NCBI RefSeq assembly: GCF_014637795.1
Contig: NZ_BMFD01000007.1
Span: 62,001 to 126,000, forward strand
Source of the DNA: Belliella aquatica
GTDB lineage: Bacteria; Bacteroidota; Bacteroidia; Cytophagales; Cyclobacteriaceae
Length of the DNA stretch: 64,000 nt
Reading direction: 5' to 3'
In this document: positions 54,320 to 63,720 of the stretch, in pieces
How the letters are laid out: every line of letters starts with the position of its first letter
Position numbering within the stretch: position 1 is the stretch's first letter
Program-made: the position numbers and the translations under genes
The notes under the pieces: generated by a model
What the model was told of the DNA's origin: nothing
The model's database searches: none
What the model saw: the letters and a program-made list of their open reading frames with translations, nothing else

Positions 54320-56068
54320 ATGAAATTCAAAAACTGGATATATACAACGGCTCTCAGCGCTGCGATGTGCTTTGGAGCTACACAGACTTCTGATGCTCAA
54401 GTGGCTGCAGAACGCTATTTCCGTGCAAACGGAACCCCACACAACCCTAAGGTGCAAGTTTCTTGGAATAGATACCACACCAACAAGGCTTTGCTTGAAA
54501 TCATGCGAGATATGGTCGCCAAACATCCTAATTTGGTGAAATTGGAAAGTATTGGAAAATCTTACCAAAACAATGACATCTGGGTTCTTACTGTAACAGA
54601 CTTCAAGGCTGGAAAAGCTGAAGACAAGCCTGCGATGTGGATAGATGGAAACATCCACTCCAACGAGATTCAAGGAACTGAATTCACACTTTACACTGCT
54701 TGGTATTTGATGGAGATGTATGGAGAGTTAGATTTCATCACAGAAATCTTGAAAGACAAAACATTCTACTTCGCTCCTACGATCAATCCTGATGCACATG
54801 ATTACTTTATGACTGGTCCAAATACTGGAAGTTCTCCAAGATCAGGGATGATGGTATTTGATAACAATGGTGATGGAGAATACGGAGAAGATCCTATGGA
54901 TGATTTGGATGGAGATGGCAGTATCACGACCATGATCAGAAAATCCCCAACAGGAAACTTTATTAAAGACCCAATGGATCCAAGAAAATTGATCCGTGTT
55001 GGCATTGATGAAAAAGGAGAATATGAAATGCTCGGTCAAGAAGGTCTCGACAGAGATGGTGATGGACGAGTGAACAGTGATGGTATTGGCTATTACGATC
55101 CTAATAGAGATTGGGGTTGGAATTGGCAGCCTGATTATGTACAAAGTGGAGCATTGAGATATCCATTCTCAGTTCCTGAAAACCGTGCAGTAGTTGATTT
55201 TGTGATGAAGAGACCAAATATCGCTGCAGCACAATCTTACCACAACTATGGTGGAATGATCTTGAGAGGTCCTGGAGCTGAAGAGGATTTGGGAACTTAC
55301 AATGCGAGTGATGTGAGAATCTATGATGCTATTGCCAAAAAAGGGGAAGAGTTTATGCCAGGTTACAGATACTTGGTAGTTTACAAAGATCTTTATTCTG
55401 TATTTGGTGGTCAGTTGGATTGGTTCTACGGTGGTAGAGGAATCTTCACTTACTCCAATGAATTGATGACATCATACCTTTATTTTCATAAAAATGCGGG
55501 TAGAGGCAATCAAGACGAGCAAATGGACGTAGACAAGTATTTGACATTTGGCGATGCATTCGTGAAGTGGAAAGAATATGAACACCCACAATTCGGAACA
55601 GTTGAAATCGGTGGTTTTAAGAAAAATTTCGGGAGGTTACATCCAGGTTTCTTGCTAGAGCAGGATGCGCATAGAAATGCAGCCTTCTCCATTCTTCATG
55701 CTTACCATACACCAAAATTGAGTGTAATGGATGTTAAAGAAGTTGATTTGGGTGGTGGGTTAAAAGAAATCACTGCTACGATTTACAATGAAAGATTGAT
55801 CCCTACACACTCTAGTCAGGATTTGAAATACAAAATCGAAAGACCTGATTACGTTACCATTACTGGAGCGAAGGTAGTTACTGGATTCATCGTAGAAAAT
55901 GAAGACTTCAACAATGTGACCGAACAAAAAGTTAATCCTGAGAAAATTTCAGTAGCTAATATCCCTGGAATGGGAGCAGTGAAAGTAAGATGGATTGTCA
56001 GCGGAGGTGGAAACTACAGCATCACTGTGGATTCAGCCAAAGGTGGGAAAGCGAGTTGGAAGAAGTGA
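54320..56068 (+). CDS. Secreted M14 family zinc carboxypeptidase
   Basis: The 582-residue protein has a signal peptide (to about SDA) and a complete M14 site: HSNE (His113, Glu116), NRDW (Arg263), SYHNYG (His308) and TYSNEL (Glu381). Acidic loops (DNNGDGEYGED, DLDGDGSIT, DRDGDGRVNSD) in the 180-255 region look like Ca2+-binding insertions. The last 120 residues form a separate beta domain, shared with the gene upstream. It probably cleaves C-terminal residues from peptides outside the cytosol. Confidence 0.88.
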   Translation: MKFKNWIYTTALSAAMCFGATQTSDAQVAAERYFRANGTPHNPKVQVSWNRYHTNKALLEIMRDMVAKHPNLVKLESIGKSYQNNDIWVLTVTDFKAGKAEDKPAMWIDGNIHSNEIQGTEFTLYTAWYLMEMYGELDFITEILKDKTFYFAPTINPDAHDYFMTGPNTGSSPRSGMMVFDNNGDGEYGEDPMDDLDGDGSITTMIRKSPTGNFIKDPMDPRKLIRVGIDEKGEYEMLGQEGLDRDGDGRVNSDGIGYYDPNRDWGWNWQPDYVQSGALRYPFSVPENRAVVDFVMKRPNIAAAQSYHNYGGMILRGPGAEEDLGTYNASDVRIYDAIAKKGEEFMPGYRYLVVYKDLYSVFGGQLDWFYGGRGIFTYSNELMTSYLYFHKNAGRGNQDEQMDVDKYLTFGDAFVKWKEYEHPQFGTVEIGGFKKNFGRLHPGFLLEQDAHRNAAFSILHAYHTPKLSVMDVKEVDLGGGLKEITATIYNERLIPTHSSQDLKYKIERPDYVTITGAKVVTGFIVENEDFNNVTEQKVNPEKISVANIPGMGAVKVRWIVSGGGNYSITVDSAKGGKASWKK

Positions 56069-56180
56069 TTTTTGGTCAACAGACGACAGACGACGGTCAA
56101 CGGAAAGTTGAATTGATTGGTTATCAGTTATTGGTGATTAGAGAATTAAGTCGGTAATAAAATGATTTAGTAAGTATAGT

Positions 56181-56217
56181 AAAACCTCCTCTAGAGAAAT
56201 TTAGGGGAGGTTTTTTT
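56181..56217 (+). terminator. Terminator of the M14 gene pair
   Basis: AAAACCTCC and GGAGGTTTTTTT arms with a loop of about 15 bases are followed by seven T, just over 110 bases after the stop codon. The 310-base gap to 56378 holds nothing else except a short stretch at 56082-56110 resembling the 107-bp repeat near nadK. Confidence 0.75.
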
Positions 56218-56378
56218 GTGTGAATGAGTTTCGAGAAACCATAAACAAATGGTTCAATCACTACGAAAAAAAGACAACCCGTACCTATCATCTCAAAGTG
56301 AAATAATAAAGCCCCAATTCTAAAAATATAAGGCTAATAATTATTGATAAAAACTCCCTTTTCATGGTTTTTTCAAAA

Positions 56379-57152
56379 TTAATTCATCCCATAAAATGTG
56401 TCTTTATTTGATATTACTTTTTGGTTTAAGGTGACGTAGAGCCATTTTTTGGTAGGTTTTCCATCGAGGTCAATAGCTGGTTCAAATGCATAATCATATT
56501 TCTGTAAAATTTTCAGCGCATTCTTTTTCAAAACAAAATTATTGCCTTTGTTATTAAGCAACTTAAAATCTTCAACACCACCAGTTTCATCAATTAAGAA
56601 TGCAAGTATTGCTTTATTGTTTGACTCACCCTGTGGATTTATCCTAGGCATTATCATAGTTACTTTTGCCAATTCCGCAATACTAAGCTTTTCATGATTA
56701 AAATAAGGCTGAAATTCATTCCTTTCGACCATAAACTCTTTGCCCTTAACATACTTGATTCCTGCACTTGATTTTGGGAATGTATTGAATTGAACCAGTA
56801 GTGAATCGTTTCTGAAAAATGAATATTGATTTGATTTTGACCCTGCATCATATATGTTCCTGATTAATATTTTTCCAGATTCATCAAAATTCTCGGTGAC
56901 TTGTTTGGTTAAATTGTCATTTTCATCAAAATGGTTTGTTATCAATTCCACAGTTCTATTTTCCAAATCCAAGATTCTGACTATTTGAATGGTGTCAATC
57001 TTAGGATTGATTATTTTATTGTAAAAATGTTTATCATTTGATAAACTTACATCAATTTTATGCGCTGTCAGTTTCACTATTTTTCTACTCTGAGCGTATG
57101 AGAAAGCAGAATTTAATAGAAATAATAGGAGTATTGTTTTTTTCATTGCCAT
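56379..57152 (-). CDS. Secreted protein with TonB C-terminal-like domain
   Basis: The 257-residue protein (ATG 57152 or 57146) has a signal peptide ending LNSAFSYAQ. The last 80 residues contain FLIDETGGVEDFKLLNNKG...ALKILQKYDYAFEPAIDLDGKPTKKWLYVTLN. This resembles the TonB C-terminal fold used by Bacteroidota secreted proteins, where it need not contact a TonB receptor. The N-terminal part has short repeats of polar residues and no known motif. The function is unknown. Confidence 0.6.
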   Translation of the reverse strand: MAMKKTILLLFLLNSAFSYAQSRKIVKLTAHKIDVSLSNDKHFYNKIINPKIDTIQIVRILDLENRTVELITNHFDENDNLTKQVTENFDESGKILIRNIYDAGSKSNQYSFFRNDSLLVQFNTFPKSSAGIKYVKGKEFMVERNEFQPYFNHEKLSIAELAKVTMIMPRINPQGESNNKAILAFLIDETGGVEDFKLLNNKGNNFVLKKNALKILQKYDYAFEPAIDLDGKPTKKWLYVTLNQKVISNKDTFYGMN

Positions 57153-57221
57153 TAGGATTATCTCTAAAACTAAAAAAAACTGATAACTAACCAAAAACAT
57201 CTTACTTATTTATGCATAAAC

Positions 57222-57530
57222 TCACCCCACAAAGCCCTTCATCGCCTGGAGCAAATCTCTTTTGGTCATGTAGCCTCCTTTTCTCCAGAGGATTTTGCCT
57301 CTTTTGAAAAGAATATAATGAGGAATAGAGCGCACTCCAAACTGTTGCGCTGCTTGTGGATTTTTGTCAATATTGAGTTTGAATAGCTTGATTTTCCCAT
57401 TCAATTCAGCAATAACTTCTTCTAACACGGGATTCATCGTCTGACAAGGCCCACACCAATCCGCATAAAAATCCACCAAAATGGCTTCCTCACTTTTCTG
57501 AATTACTTCTTTGAATTTTTTCTTGGCCAT
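57222..57530 (-). CDS. Thioredoxin
   Basis: A 102-residue cytosolic protein with WCGPC (Cys26, Cys29) and the cis-proline segment VRSIPHYILF. Length is that of a canonical thioredoxin. The N-terminus lacks a signal. It would reduce protein disulfides; the cognate reductase is not in the window. The start codon is at 57530 (ATG). Confidence 0.92.
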   Translation of the reverse strand: MAKKKFKEVIQKSEEAILVDFYADWCGPCQTMNPVLEEVIAELNGKIKLFKLNIDKNPQAAQQFGVRSIPHYILFKRGKILWRKGGYMTKRDLLQAMKGFVG

Positions 57531-57966
57531 GGGGCTGGGGATTAGTTGATTATGTGATTAGGGAATAGTTGATTGAGTTAATGGTGGATTGGAGATTAGT
57601 GGAATGAGTTATTGTAAAATTGAAAGAACTTGTCCGCCGTGGCGGATTACAAAATTGCAAAATTGGAAGAAATCGACCTGAAGATTACTTAGTCAGATCC
57701 TGAAAATAGTTGACACTTTTTTGTTTCAAATAGAGAAGTTCAACCCTTTCAGGGTTGTTGTTTCTGTACTATCACCTTTATTCCCCGCATTTCATACGGG
57801 GTTCAGCCACGGCCGACAAGTATTCAAAGTTTAACCACTTCGTGGTTTTTATTTGTCTATTTGTCATTTTCTAAAATCACTACTCTCGCTTCTCGCCTCT
57901 TGTTTCTTGTTTCTAATTTCTTGTTTCTTGAATCTAATATCTCATATCTCACGTCTCAAATCTCCA
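57531..57966. repeat. Gap with palindrome-bearing repeat elements
   Basis: 57739-57848 contains three dyads in order: AACCCTTTCAGGGTT, CCCCGCATTTCATACGGGG and AACCACTTCGTGGTT. This is the same design, with different sequence, as repeat R2 at 37531. 57626-57652 repeats the TCCGCCGTNGCGGA element seen at 11889-11915. 57853-57960 is pyrimidine-rich low-complexity sequence (repeats of CTTGTTTCT). No gene. Confidence 0.65.
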
Positions 57967-58479
57967 CTAGTGCTGATGTCCTCCAGGGCCGTGTACATGT
58001 CCGTGGTCGATTTCTTCTGGATCGGCTTCTCGGATGGAGATAATTTCTCCTTTGAAATAAAGATCTAAACCTGCTAAAGGGGAGTTGAAATCCATGTGAA
58101 CTCCTTTGTAATCAATCTTGGTGATTTCGCCTCGAAGTTGGTTTCCTTGGTCATCTTTCATAGGAATGACTTTGCCCACTTTGAGCATATCCGCATTCTT
58201 TTTGCCATTATCCTTGAAATTGGATTTTGGAACGATCGCTTTTTTGCTTTCATCGTAATCTCCATAGGCATTTTCAAAGTCTATAAATACCTCAAAACTC
58301 TCGCCTGCTGCTTTTCCTTCTATCGCAGCCTCCAAGGCTGGCAAAACATGCCCTGTTCCAAACAGAAATTGGAAAGGTTTGTCTTTTTCTACCTTTTCGA
58401 AAAACTCTTTTCCATTTTCTCCATCATCTACATGGAGTTCATAGCTTACCGCTAGCACTTTATTTTTCTCTGCTTTCAT
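57967..58479 (-). CDS. SlyD-like FKBP prolyl isomerase with His-rich tail
   Basis: The 170-residue protein (ATG 58479) has the SlyD split-FKBP pattern: VSYELHVDDGENG, FQFLFGTGHVLPALEAAIEGKAAGE, then an insert-in-flap region with YGDYDESK, and a C-terminal end GLDLYFKGEIISI. The tail EEIDHGHVHGPGGHQH is rich in His and probably binds metal, as in SlyD. It has no signal peptide, so it is a cytosolic chaperone/isomerase. Confidence 0.88.
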   Translation of the reverse strand: MKAEKNKVLAVSYELHVDDGENGKEFFEKVEKDKPFQFLFGTGHVLPALEAAIEGKAAGESFEVFIDFENAYGDYDESKKAIVPKSNFKDNGKKNADMLKVGKVIPMKDDQGNQLRGEITKIDYKGVHMDFNSPLAGLDLYFKGEIISIREADPEEIDHGHVHGPGGHQH

Positions 58480-58614
58480 TTTGATTGACTGGTTGACTTT
58501 CACTGATCCAAAGAAAACAAAATTCTAAGAGTAAAATTCGATTTTATGGAAAATACAAAGCTAAAATCTCCAACAAATTATCATTATACAGGTTAGTTGG
58601 GTAAATTGCGCTTT

Positions 58615-61437
58615 ATGAATTCAAGCCACACTGTTCAGAAAATTTCTATAGACGACCTTGATCCCAAGGAATATATTATCATCAAAAATGCCAAGGTAAA
58701 CAATCTGAAAAGCCTCAGCGTAGCCATTCCAAGGAATAAATTGGTGGTGGTCACAGGATTATCTGGATCTGGAAAATCCTCTTTGGCTTTTGACACACTT
58801 TTTGCTGAAGGTCAAAGAATGTATGTGGAGAGTTTGAGTTCTTATGCAAGACAATTTCTTGGCAGAATGGAAAAACCAGATGTGGAATACATCAAAGGTG
58901 TCTCCCCAGCCATCGCCATACAGCAAAAAGTAAGTACCAAAAATCCCCGATCAACTGTCGGGACGACCACAGAGATTTACGATTACCTCAAATTGCTTTT
59001 TAGTAGAATTGGGAGAACTTTTTCTCCAGTCAGTGGCGAAGAAGTCAAGCATCATACGGTGACCGATGTGGTGGACTTCATCCATTCTTTTGAAGAAGGT
59101 GACAGGGTGATGATTTCTTGTCCTTTACAAATTTTGAATGATCGATCTATCAAACAAGAGTTAGAACTACTTCTACAAAAGGGATTTACTCGAATCCTTA
59201 TCGATGGAGAAGCTTACTTTGTAGAAGACTTGGTCATTGAAAAGAAAATGCCAAAAGGGCATTATGAAATTTTAATTGACAGAGCAACAGTACAAAAAGA
59301 AGACGAAGACAATCAATTTAGGATTGCGGATTCTGTCCAAACGGCCTTTTTTGAAGGGCATGGCGAATGTACCATTATGATTCCTGAAAAGGATAAAAGG
59401 ACTTTTTCTGATAAATTTGAGTTGGACGATATTTTATTCGAGCTGCCTTCAGTAAATTTCTTCAGCTTCAACAATCCGTATGGAGCGTGTAGAACTTGCG
59501 AAGGGTTTGGTTCTGTTTTGGGACTTGATCCTGATTTGGTTATCCCTGACAAATCCATGTCTGTTTATGAAGGGGCAATTGCGCCTTGGAGAGGTGAAAC
59601 GACTGGAAAATGGCTCGAACCTTTGGTGAAAAAAGGTATTTATTTTGATTTCCCTATTCATCGTGCATACGAAGATCTTTCTGAAGCAGAGCAAGAATTG
59701 CTTTGGACAGGGAATTCACATTTCAAGGGTTTGAATGAGTTTTTCAAAGAATTAGAAAGTAAAACACATAAGATTCAGTATCGGGTGATGCTATCCCGCT
59801 TCCGTGGGAGAACCACTTGCCCGGATTGTAGAGGAACTCGCTTGAGAAAAGATGCTTCTTTTGTCAAAATTGCAGGACATTCTATCACTGATATTGTCTT
59901 GATGCCGATAGAAAAAGCACTTCCGTTCTTTCAAACCCTTGACATCAGTCCTGCTGAGCAAAAAGTAGCCAATCGGCTTTTGAAAGAGATTCTGAATCGC
60001 TTGGAGTATATTGACAAAGTGGGTTTGGGTTATCTCACGCTCAATCGACTAACTTCTTCCCTCTCGGGAGGTGAGTTTCAGAGAATCAAATTGGCGACAT
60101 CTTTGGGTTCTGCCTTGGTGGGATCCATGTACATTTTGGATGAACCGAGCATAGGACTTCACCCAAGGGATACAGATCGATTAATAGAAGTTCTCAAAGC
60201 ACTTCGCGATATGGGCAACACCGTCATCGTGGTAGAACACGAGGAAAAAATCATGAAAGCTGCTGATGAGATCATTGATATTGGACCTGATGCAGGAGTG
60301 AAAGGCGGTAATTTGATGTTCCAGGGAAATCTTGAAGAATTGCTAGCAAGTTCTGATACCTACACAGCAAAGTACCTGAAAGGTGAGGAAAAAATCAATA
60401 TCAAAAAGGCAAATAGAAAGTGGAGAGACAGCATTGTGGTGAGAGGTGCTCGAGAGAACAACCTTAAAAACGTCACGACTAAATTCCCTCTCAACACGCT
60501 TACCGTTGTCACAGGCGTAAGTGGATCTGGAAAGTCAACTTTGATTAAAAAAGTACTCTATCCTGCTTTGGGGAAAATCCATGGAACCGTCATCGACGAA
60601 ACTGGGAAATTTGACAAGCTGGAAGGAGATTACAAGAAAATCACTCAGATTGAATTTGTCGATCAAAATCCAATCGGAAAGTCTTCCCGTTCGAATCCAG
60701 TAACTTATGTCAAGGCTTATGATGCGATAAGAGCTTTATTCTCCGAACTCCCTGTTTCCAAACAAAGAGGTTACAAACCAGCATTTTTCTCTTTCAATGT
60801 CGATGGAGGTCGCTGCGAAGCTTGTCAGGGCGAGGGTACGCAAACTGTTGAAATGCAGTTTATGGCAGACATTCACCTGACTTGCGAATCTTGCAAAGGC
60901 AAGCGTTTCAAAGCTGAGATTTTGGATGCCAAGTACAAAGAAAAAGATATCTCCGATATTCTTGCGATGACGATTGATGAGGCGATGGAATTTTTCCAAG
61001 GAAAAAACCAGATCATCAATAAACTTCAGCCACTTCAAGAAGTAGGCCTTGGCTACATCGGGATGGGCCAATCCTCTAACACCCTTTCAGGTGGCGAAGC
61101 GCAAAGAGTGAAATTAGCGTCTTTCCTTGGTAAAGGAGGAAATAAATCCGGGGAGCATATTTTATTTATTTTCGATGAACCTACGACGGGTTTGCATTTC
61201 CACGACATCAAAAAACTTCTTCACTCTATCAATGCCTTGATTGATCAGGGACATACAGTTATCATCATCGAGCACAATACTGAGGTTATTAAATCTGCTG
61301 ACTGGGTGATTGATATTGGGCCGGAAGGTGGAGAAAGAGGTGGAAATATCACCTTTGAAGGAACGCCGGAGGCTCTGATGGAAGTGAAAGATAACTATAC
61401 AGCCAAGTATTTGCGAGAAGCCTTTGATGGGAATTGA
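58615..61437 (+). CDS. uvrA: Excinuclease ABC subunit A
   Basis: The 940-residue DNA repair ATPase (ATG 58615; TTG 58597 is unlikely) recognises bulky lesions with UvrB. Both ABC modules are complete: GLSGSGKSSLAFDT and GVSGSGKSTLIKKV (Walker A), LSGGEFQRIKLA and LSGGEAQRVKLA (signature), with YILDEPSIGLHPRD and FIFDEPTTGLHFHD (Walker B). Zinc-finger cysteines (CRTCEGFG, CPDCRGTR, CEACQGEG, CESCKGKR) are present. Length is normal. Confidence 0.97.
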   Translation: MNSSHTVQKISIDDLDPKEYIIIKNAKVNNLKSLSVAIPRNKLVVVTGLSGSGKSSLAFDTLFAEGQRMYVESLSSYARQFLGRMEKPDVEYIKGVSPAIAIQQKVSTKNPRSTVGTTTEIYDYLKLLFSRIGRTFSPVSGEEVKHHTVTDVVDFIHSFEEGDRVMISCPLQILNDRSIKQELELLLQKGFTRILIDGEAYFVEDLVIEKKMPKGHYEILIDRATVQKEDEDNQFRIADSVQTAFFEGHGECTIMIPEKDKRTFSDKFELDDILFELPSVNFFSFNNPYGACRTCEGFGSVLGLDPDLVIPDKSMSVYEGAIAPWRGETTGKWLEPLVKKGIYFDFPIHRAYEDLSEAEQELLWTGNSHFKGLNEFFKELESKTHKIQYRVMLSRFRGRTTCPDCRGTRLRKDASFVKIAGHSITDIVLMPIEKALPFFQTLDISPAEQKVANRLLKEILNRLEYIDKVGLGYLTLNRLTSSLSGGEFQRIKLATSLGSALVGSMYILDEPSIGLHPRDTDRLIEVLKALRDMGNTVIVVEHEEKIMKAADEIIDIGPDAGVKGGNLMFQGNLEELLASSDTYTAKYLKGEEKINIKKANRKWRDSIVVRGARENNLKNVTTKFPLNTLTVVTGVSGSGKSTLIKKVLYPALGKIHGTVIDETGKFDKLEGDYKKITQIEFVDQNPIGKSSRSNPVTYVKAYDAIRALFSELPVSKQRGYKPAFFSFNVDGGRCEACQGEGTQTVEMQFMADIHLTCESCKGKRFKAEILDAKYKEKDISDILAMTIDEAMEFFQGKNQIINKLQPLQEVGLGYIGMGQSSNTLSGGEAQRVKLASFLGKGGNKSGEHILFIFDEPTTGLHFHDIKKLLHSINALIDQGHTVIIIEHNTEVIKSADWVIDIGPEGGERGGNITFEGTPEALMEVKDNYTAKYLREAFDGN

Positions 61438-61828
61438 GTTTTTCCAATAACCACCATTTACTCAGCTACAATTTCGGATTTTCGAATGCTTTGATTGTTC
61501 TCAATAACGATGAAGCAAAAAATCTACTTATCTTATTACAATCATCTGTGATCTGTAGTCTTTCGACTGTTTGTGCGCCACGGCGTAGTCGACAATTATC
61601 TAATTTTTTTCAGGTAGCCATTCAGTAAACTCTTGGATGAAAGATTTGATGTTCTGTGGACTACGCCACGGCGCACAAGAATGGACTGTCGTCCGTTGAC
61701 AAGTATTCGCATGCAATTGAGTGTCTTTTAGCACAATGCACAACATTGCGAATACTGATTTTTAAAATATTTTATTCCTAGGCTTAGACAAGCTATCTTT
61801 GCCATTCTTATCAAAAAAACGAAACCCT
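61438..61828. repeat. Gap with a nearly inverted GC-rich pair
   Basis: 61572-61590 (TGTGCGCCACGGCGTAGTC) and 61659-61677 (GACTACGCCACGGCGCACA) are inverted except for three central bases, spaced 69 apart. 61681-61700 resembles the complement of the nadK repeat. A 64-codon frame starting in the uvrA stop codon region is not convincing. Confidence 0.55.
61794..61801 (+). promoter_or_regulatory. -7 promoter element for prfA
   Basis: TATCTTTG fits TAnnTTTG and ends 27 bases before the prfA ATG. A weak T-rich -33 area lies upstream. Confidence 0.5.
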
Positions 61829-62905
61829 ATGCTTGACAAATTACAAGCGCTAAAAGATAGATTTATAGAAGTCGGACAGTTGATCATCCAGCCGGATGCC
61901 ATGTCTGACATGAGCAAATACACCAAACTTTCTAAAGAATATAAAGATTTAGAAAAAGTAGTTGAACTTTTAGATGAGTACTCTTTGGTCTTGGACAACA
62001 TCAAAAGTTCTAAGGAAATCCTCGAAAAGGAAAAAGACCCTGATTTTAGGGACATGGCCAAGACGGAATTAGACGAATTAAAAGATCGTCAGATTCAACT
62101 GGAGGAAGACTTGAAACAGCAGCTGATTCCTAAAGACCCAAATGATTCCAAAGACTGTATTTTGGAAATTAGAGGTGGAACAGGTGGTGATGAAGCCGCG
62201 ATTTTTGCTGGAGATTTGTTCAGGATGTATCAGCGCTTTTGTGACAAACAAGGTTGGAAACTCACTGTTCTCGATTTGACTTTTGGCTCTTCGGGCGGCT
62301 ACAAAGAGATTATCAGCACCATTACTGGAGCGGATGTCTATGGTATGATGAAATTTGAATCGGGCGTACACCGTGTTCAGCGTGTACCGATGACCGAAAC
62401 CCAAGGAAGAGTTCATACTTCTGCGGCCTCTGTAGCTGTCCTTCCTGAAATGGACGAAGTAGAGGTCAACATTGATATGAATGAAGTTCGAAAAGATACT
62501 TATTGTTCTTCCGGTCCAGGTGGTCAGTCGGTGAACACGACTTATTCAGCTGTTCGACTGACGCATCTTCCTTCTGGACTTGTGGTAACCTGTCAGGATG
62601 AAAAGTCCCAGATCAAAAACTTCGAAAAAGCGCTGAAAGTATTGCGTTCAAGGTTGTATGAAATCGAACTCGCCAAGCACAATGATGCCGTTGGCGCACA
62701 GAGAAGGTCTATGGTAGGAAGTGGTGACCGATCTGACAAAATCAGAACCTACAATTATCCTCAGAGTCGCGTCACTGATCATAGAATCAACAAAACTGTT
62801 TATAATCTTCCTGATGTGATGGAAGGGAATATTGAAGATTTTATTTCTGCCCTTCGTTTTGCCGAAAATGTAGAGAAGATGAAGACTTCTGGGATGGAAG
62901 AGTAA
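61829..62905 (+). CDS. prfA: Peptide chain release factor 1
   Basis: The 358-residue factor (ATG 61829) ends translation at UAA/UAG. The stop-codon-reading PxT motif is PMT (187-189, [11 protein letters not shown]) and the peptidyl-hydrolysis GGQ is at 231-233 ([18 protein letters not shown]). The PxT sequence marks RF1 rather than RF2, and there is no frameshift site. The rest of the fold is intact and of normal length. Confidence 0.96.
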   Translation: MLDKLQALKDRFIEVGQLIIQPDAMSDMSKYTKLSKEYKDLEKVVELLDEYSLVLDNIKSSKEILEKEKDPDFRDMAKTELDELKDRQIQLEEDLKQQLIPKDPNDSKDCILEIRGGTGGDEAAIFAGDLFRMYQRFCDKQGWKLTVLDLTFGSSGGYKEIISTITGADVYGMMKFESGVHRVQRVPMTETQGRVHTSAASVAVLPEMDEVEVNIDMNEVRKDTYCSSGPGGQSVNTTYSAVRLTHLPSGLVVTCQDEKSQIKNFEKALKVLRSRLYEIELAKHNDAVGAQRRSMVGSGDRSDKIRTYNYPQSRVTDHRINKTVYNLPDVMEGNIEDFISALRFAENVEKMKTSGMEE

Positions 62906-62921
62906 GGGGAAAGGAGGAAAT

Positions 62922-62957
62922 AATGTACCAAGTACAAAGTATGAAGTACCAAGAAAT
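62922..62957. repeat. GTAC-type repeat, copy 3
   Basis: AATGTACCAAGTACAAAGTATGAAGTACCAAG, a variant of the elements at 39598-39625 and 42926-42960, starts 16 bases after the prfA stop. Confidence 0.5.
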
Positions 62958-63012
62958 AAATGAGAGCGAAATTTTATAGCGCTGAATGAAATAGGACAAT
63001 AAGTACTAGATG

Positions 63013-63052
63013 GTCATATCGACCGAAAGGAGATATCTCGATTGTTCGATAT
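63013..63052. repeat. Hyphenated palindrome GTCATATCGA, copy 2
   Basis: Same three parts as 52399-52443: GTCATATCGACCG, GAGATATCTCG and GTTCGATAT. It sits directly beyond the stop codon side of the ParD-like gene. Confidence 0.7.
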
Positions 63053-63071
63053 AAAATCAAACTCTATCTTA

Positions 63072-63341
63072 TTAAAATCTTCTAACGAATCCTCTAGACT
63101 CTTTATTTGTAATCGTCTCTTTTGATTCCTCTAAAATCTGCTCTTTAGTCGCATCTTTAAAACCACTATTCTCAGCTTGCTCTAGTTTTGCTTTGATCCA
63201 GTCGATTTCTTTCTGTTGGTTCCTTGCTTGCCGGATTAGATCATTAACTAATTCACTTTTACTTGAATATTCTTGATTGTCGACTTGGGATTTTAACCAC
63301 TCGTCATTTGGTTTTGAAAATGATTTACTTTGCCGTGCCAT
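63072..63341 (-). CDS. ParD-like antitoxin without adjacent toxin
   Basis: The 89-residue protein (ATG 63341, MARQSKSFSKPNDEWL) has DEWLKSQVDNQEYSSKSELVNDLIRQARNQQKEIDWIKAKLEQAENSG. This is the ribbon-helix-helix 'S.SE.V..LIR.' pattern and following helix of ParD-type antitoxins (CC2985 family). A ParE toxin would normally overlap the 3' end, but a palindromic repeat lies there and no such frame exists. It is likely an orphan antitoxin, perhaps acting on a toxin elsewhere. Confidence 0.72.
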   Translation of the reverse strand: MARQSKSFSKPNDEWLKSQVDNQEYSSKSELVNDLIRQARNQQKEIDWIKAKLEQAENSGFKDATKEQILEESKETITNKESRGFVRRF

Positions 63342-63537
63342 AATTTGAAGTTTGATGTTAATATACACCAATTACGAATTATTTACAATGATAGTAATTG
63401 TTGCAACCGGATTCAGCTTGGAGAAGGCGGGCATTTGGAGCCAAATTCTTCGAGCTTATTCCAAACTTCTTAAGATACTGATTTTGATATTTACACAGAA
63501 CCGCCCACAGGCAAGGTGATGTTGGGTAGTTTCCTTC

Positions 63538-63720
63538 TTAGAAAGCATAAATTAATCCTCCAATAAAAAGTCCGAGTCCAAGGATTTTTATTTGAATACT
63601 TGCAGCTTTAGATGATTCACTTTTAGCTTTACTTGGTTCATTTCTAAAAGAAAGGATTAAAAGTAAAAGGCCACCCATGGATATAATAATACCTAAAATA
63701 AAGTCAAAATCTAATTTCAT
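63538..63720 (-). CDS. Small two-helix membrane protein, 60 aa
   Basis: Starting at ATG 63720, MKLDFDFILGIIISMGGLLLLILSF is helix 1 and IQIKILGLGLFIGGLIYAF is helix 2, joined by a Ser/Lys/Glu loop. I recognise no family. The intact hairpin layout and clear stop make it a plausible gene. The 280 bases after it to the window end contain no gene I can support. Confidence 0.5.
   Translation of the reverse strand: MKLDFDFILGIIISMGGLLLLILSFRNEPSKAKSESSKAASIQIKILGLGLFIGGLIYAF

Noticed and set aside
58597-58614. TTG start for uvrA
   Set aside because: The ATG at 58615 gives a normal UvrA N-terminus; the extra six codons add nothing recognisable.
61434-61628. 64-codon frame after uvrA
   Set aside because: The frame starts in the uvrA stop codon region and crosses an intergenic repeat; residue pattern is not protein-like.
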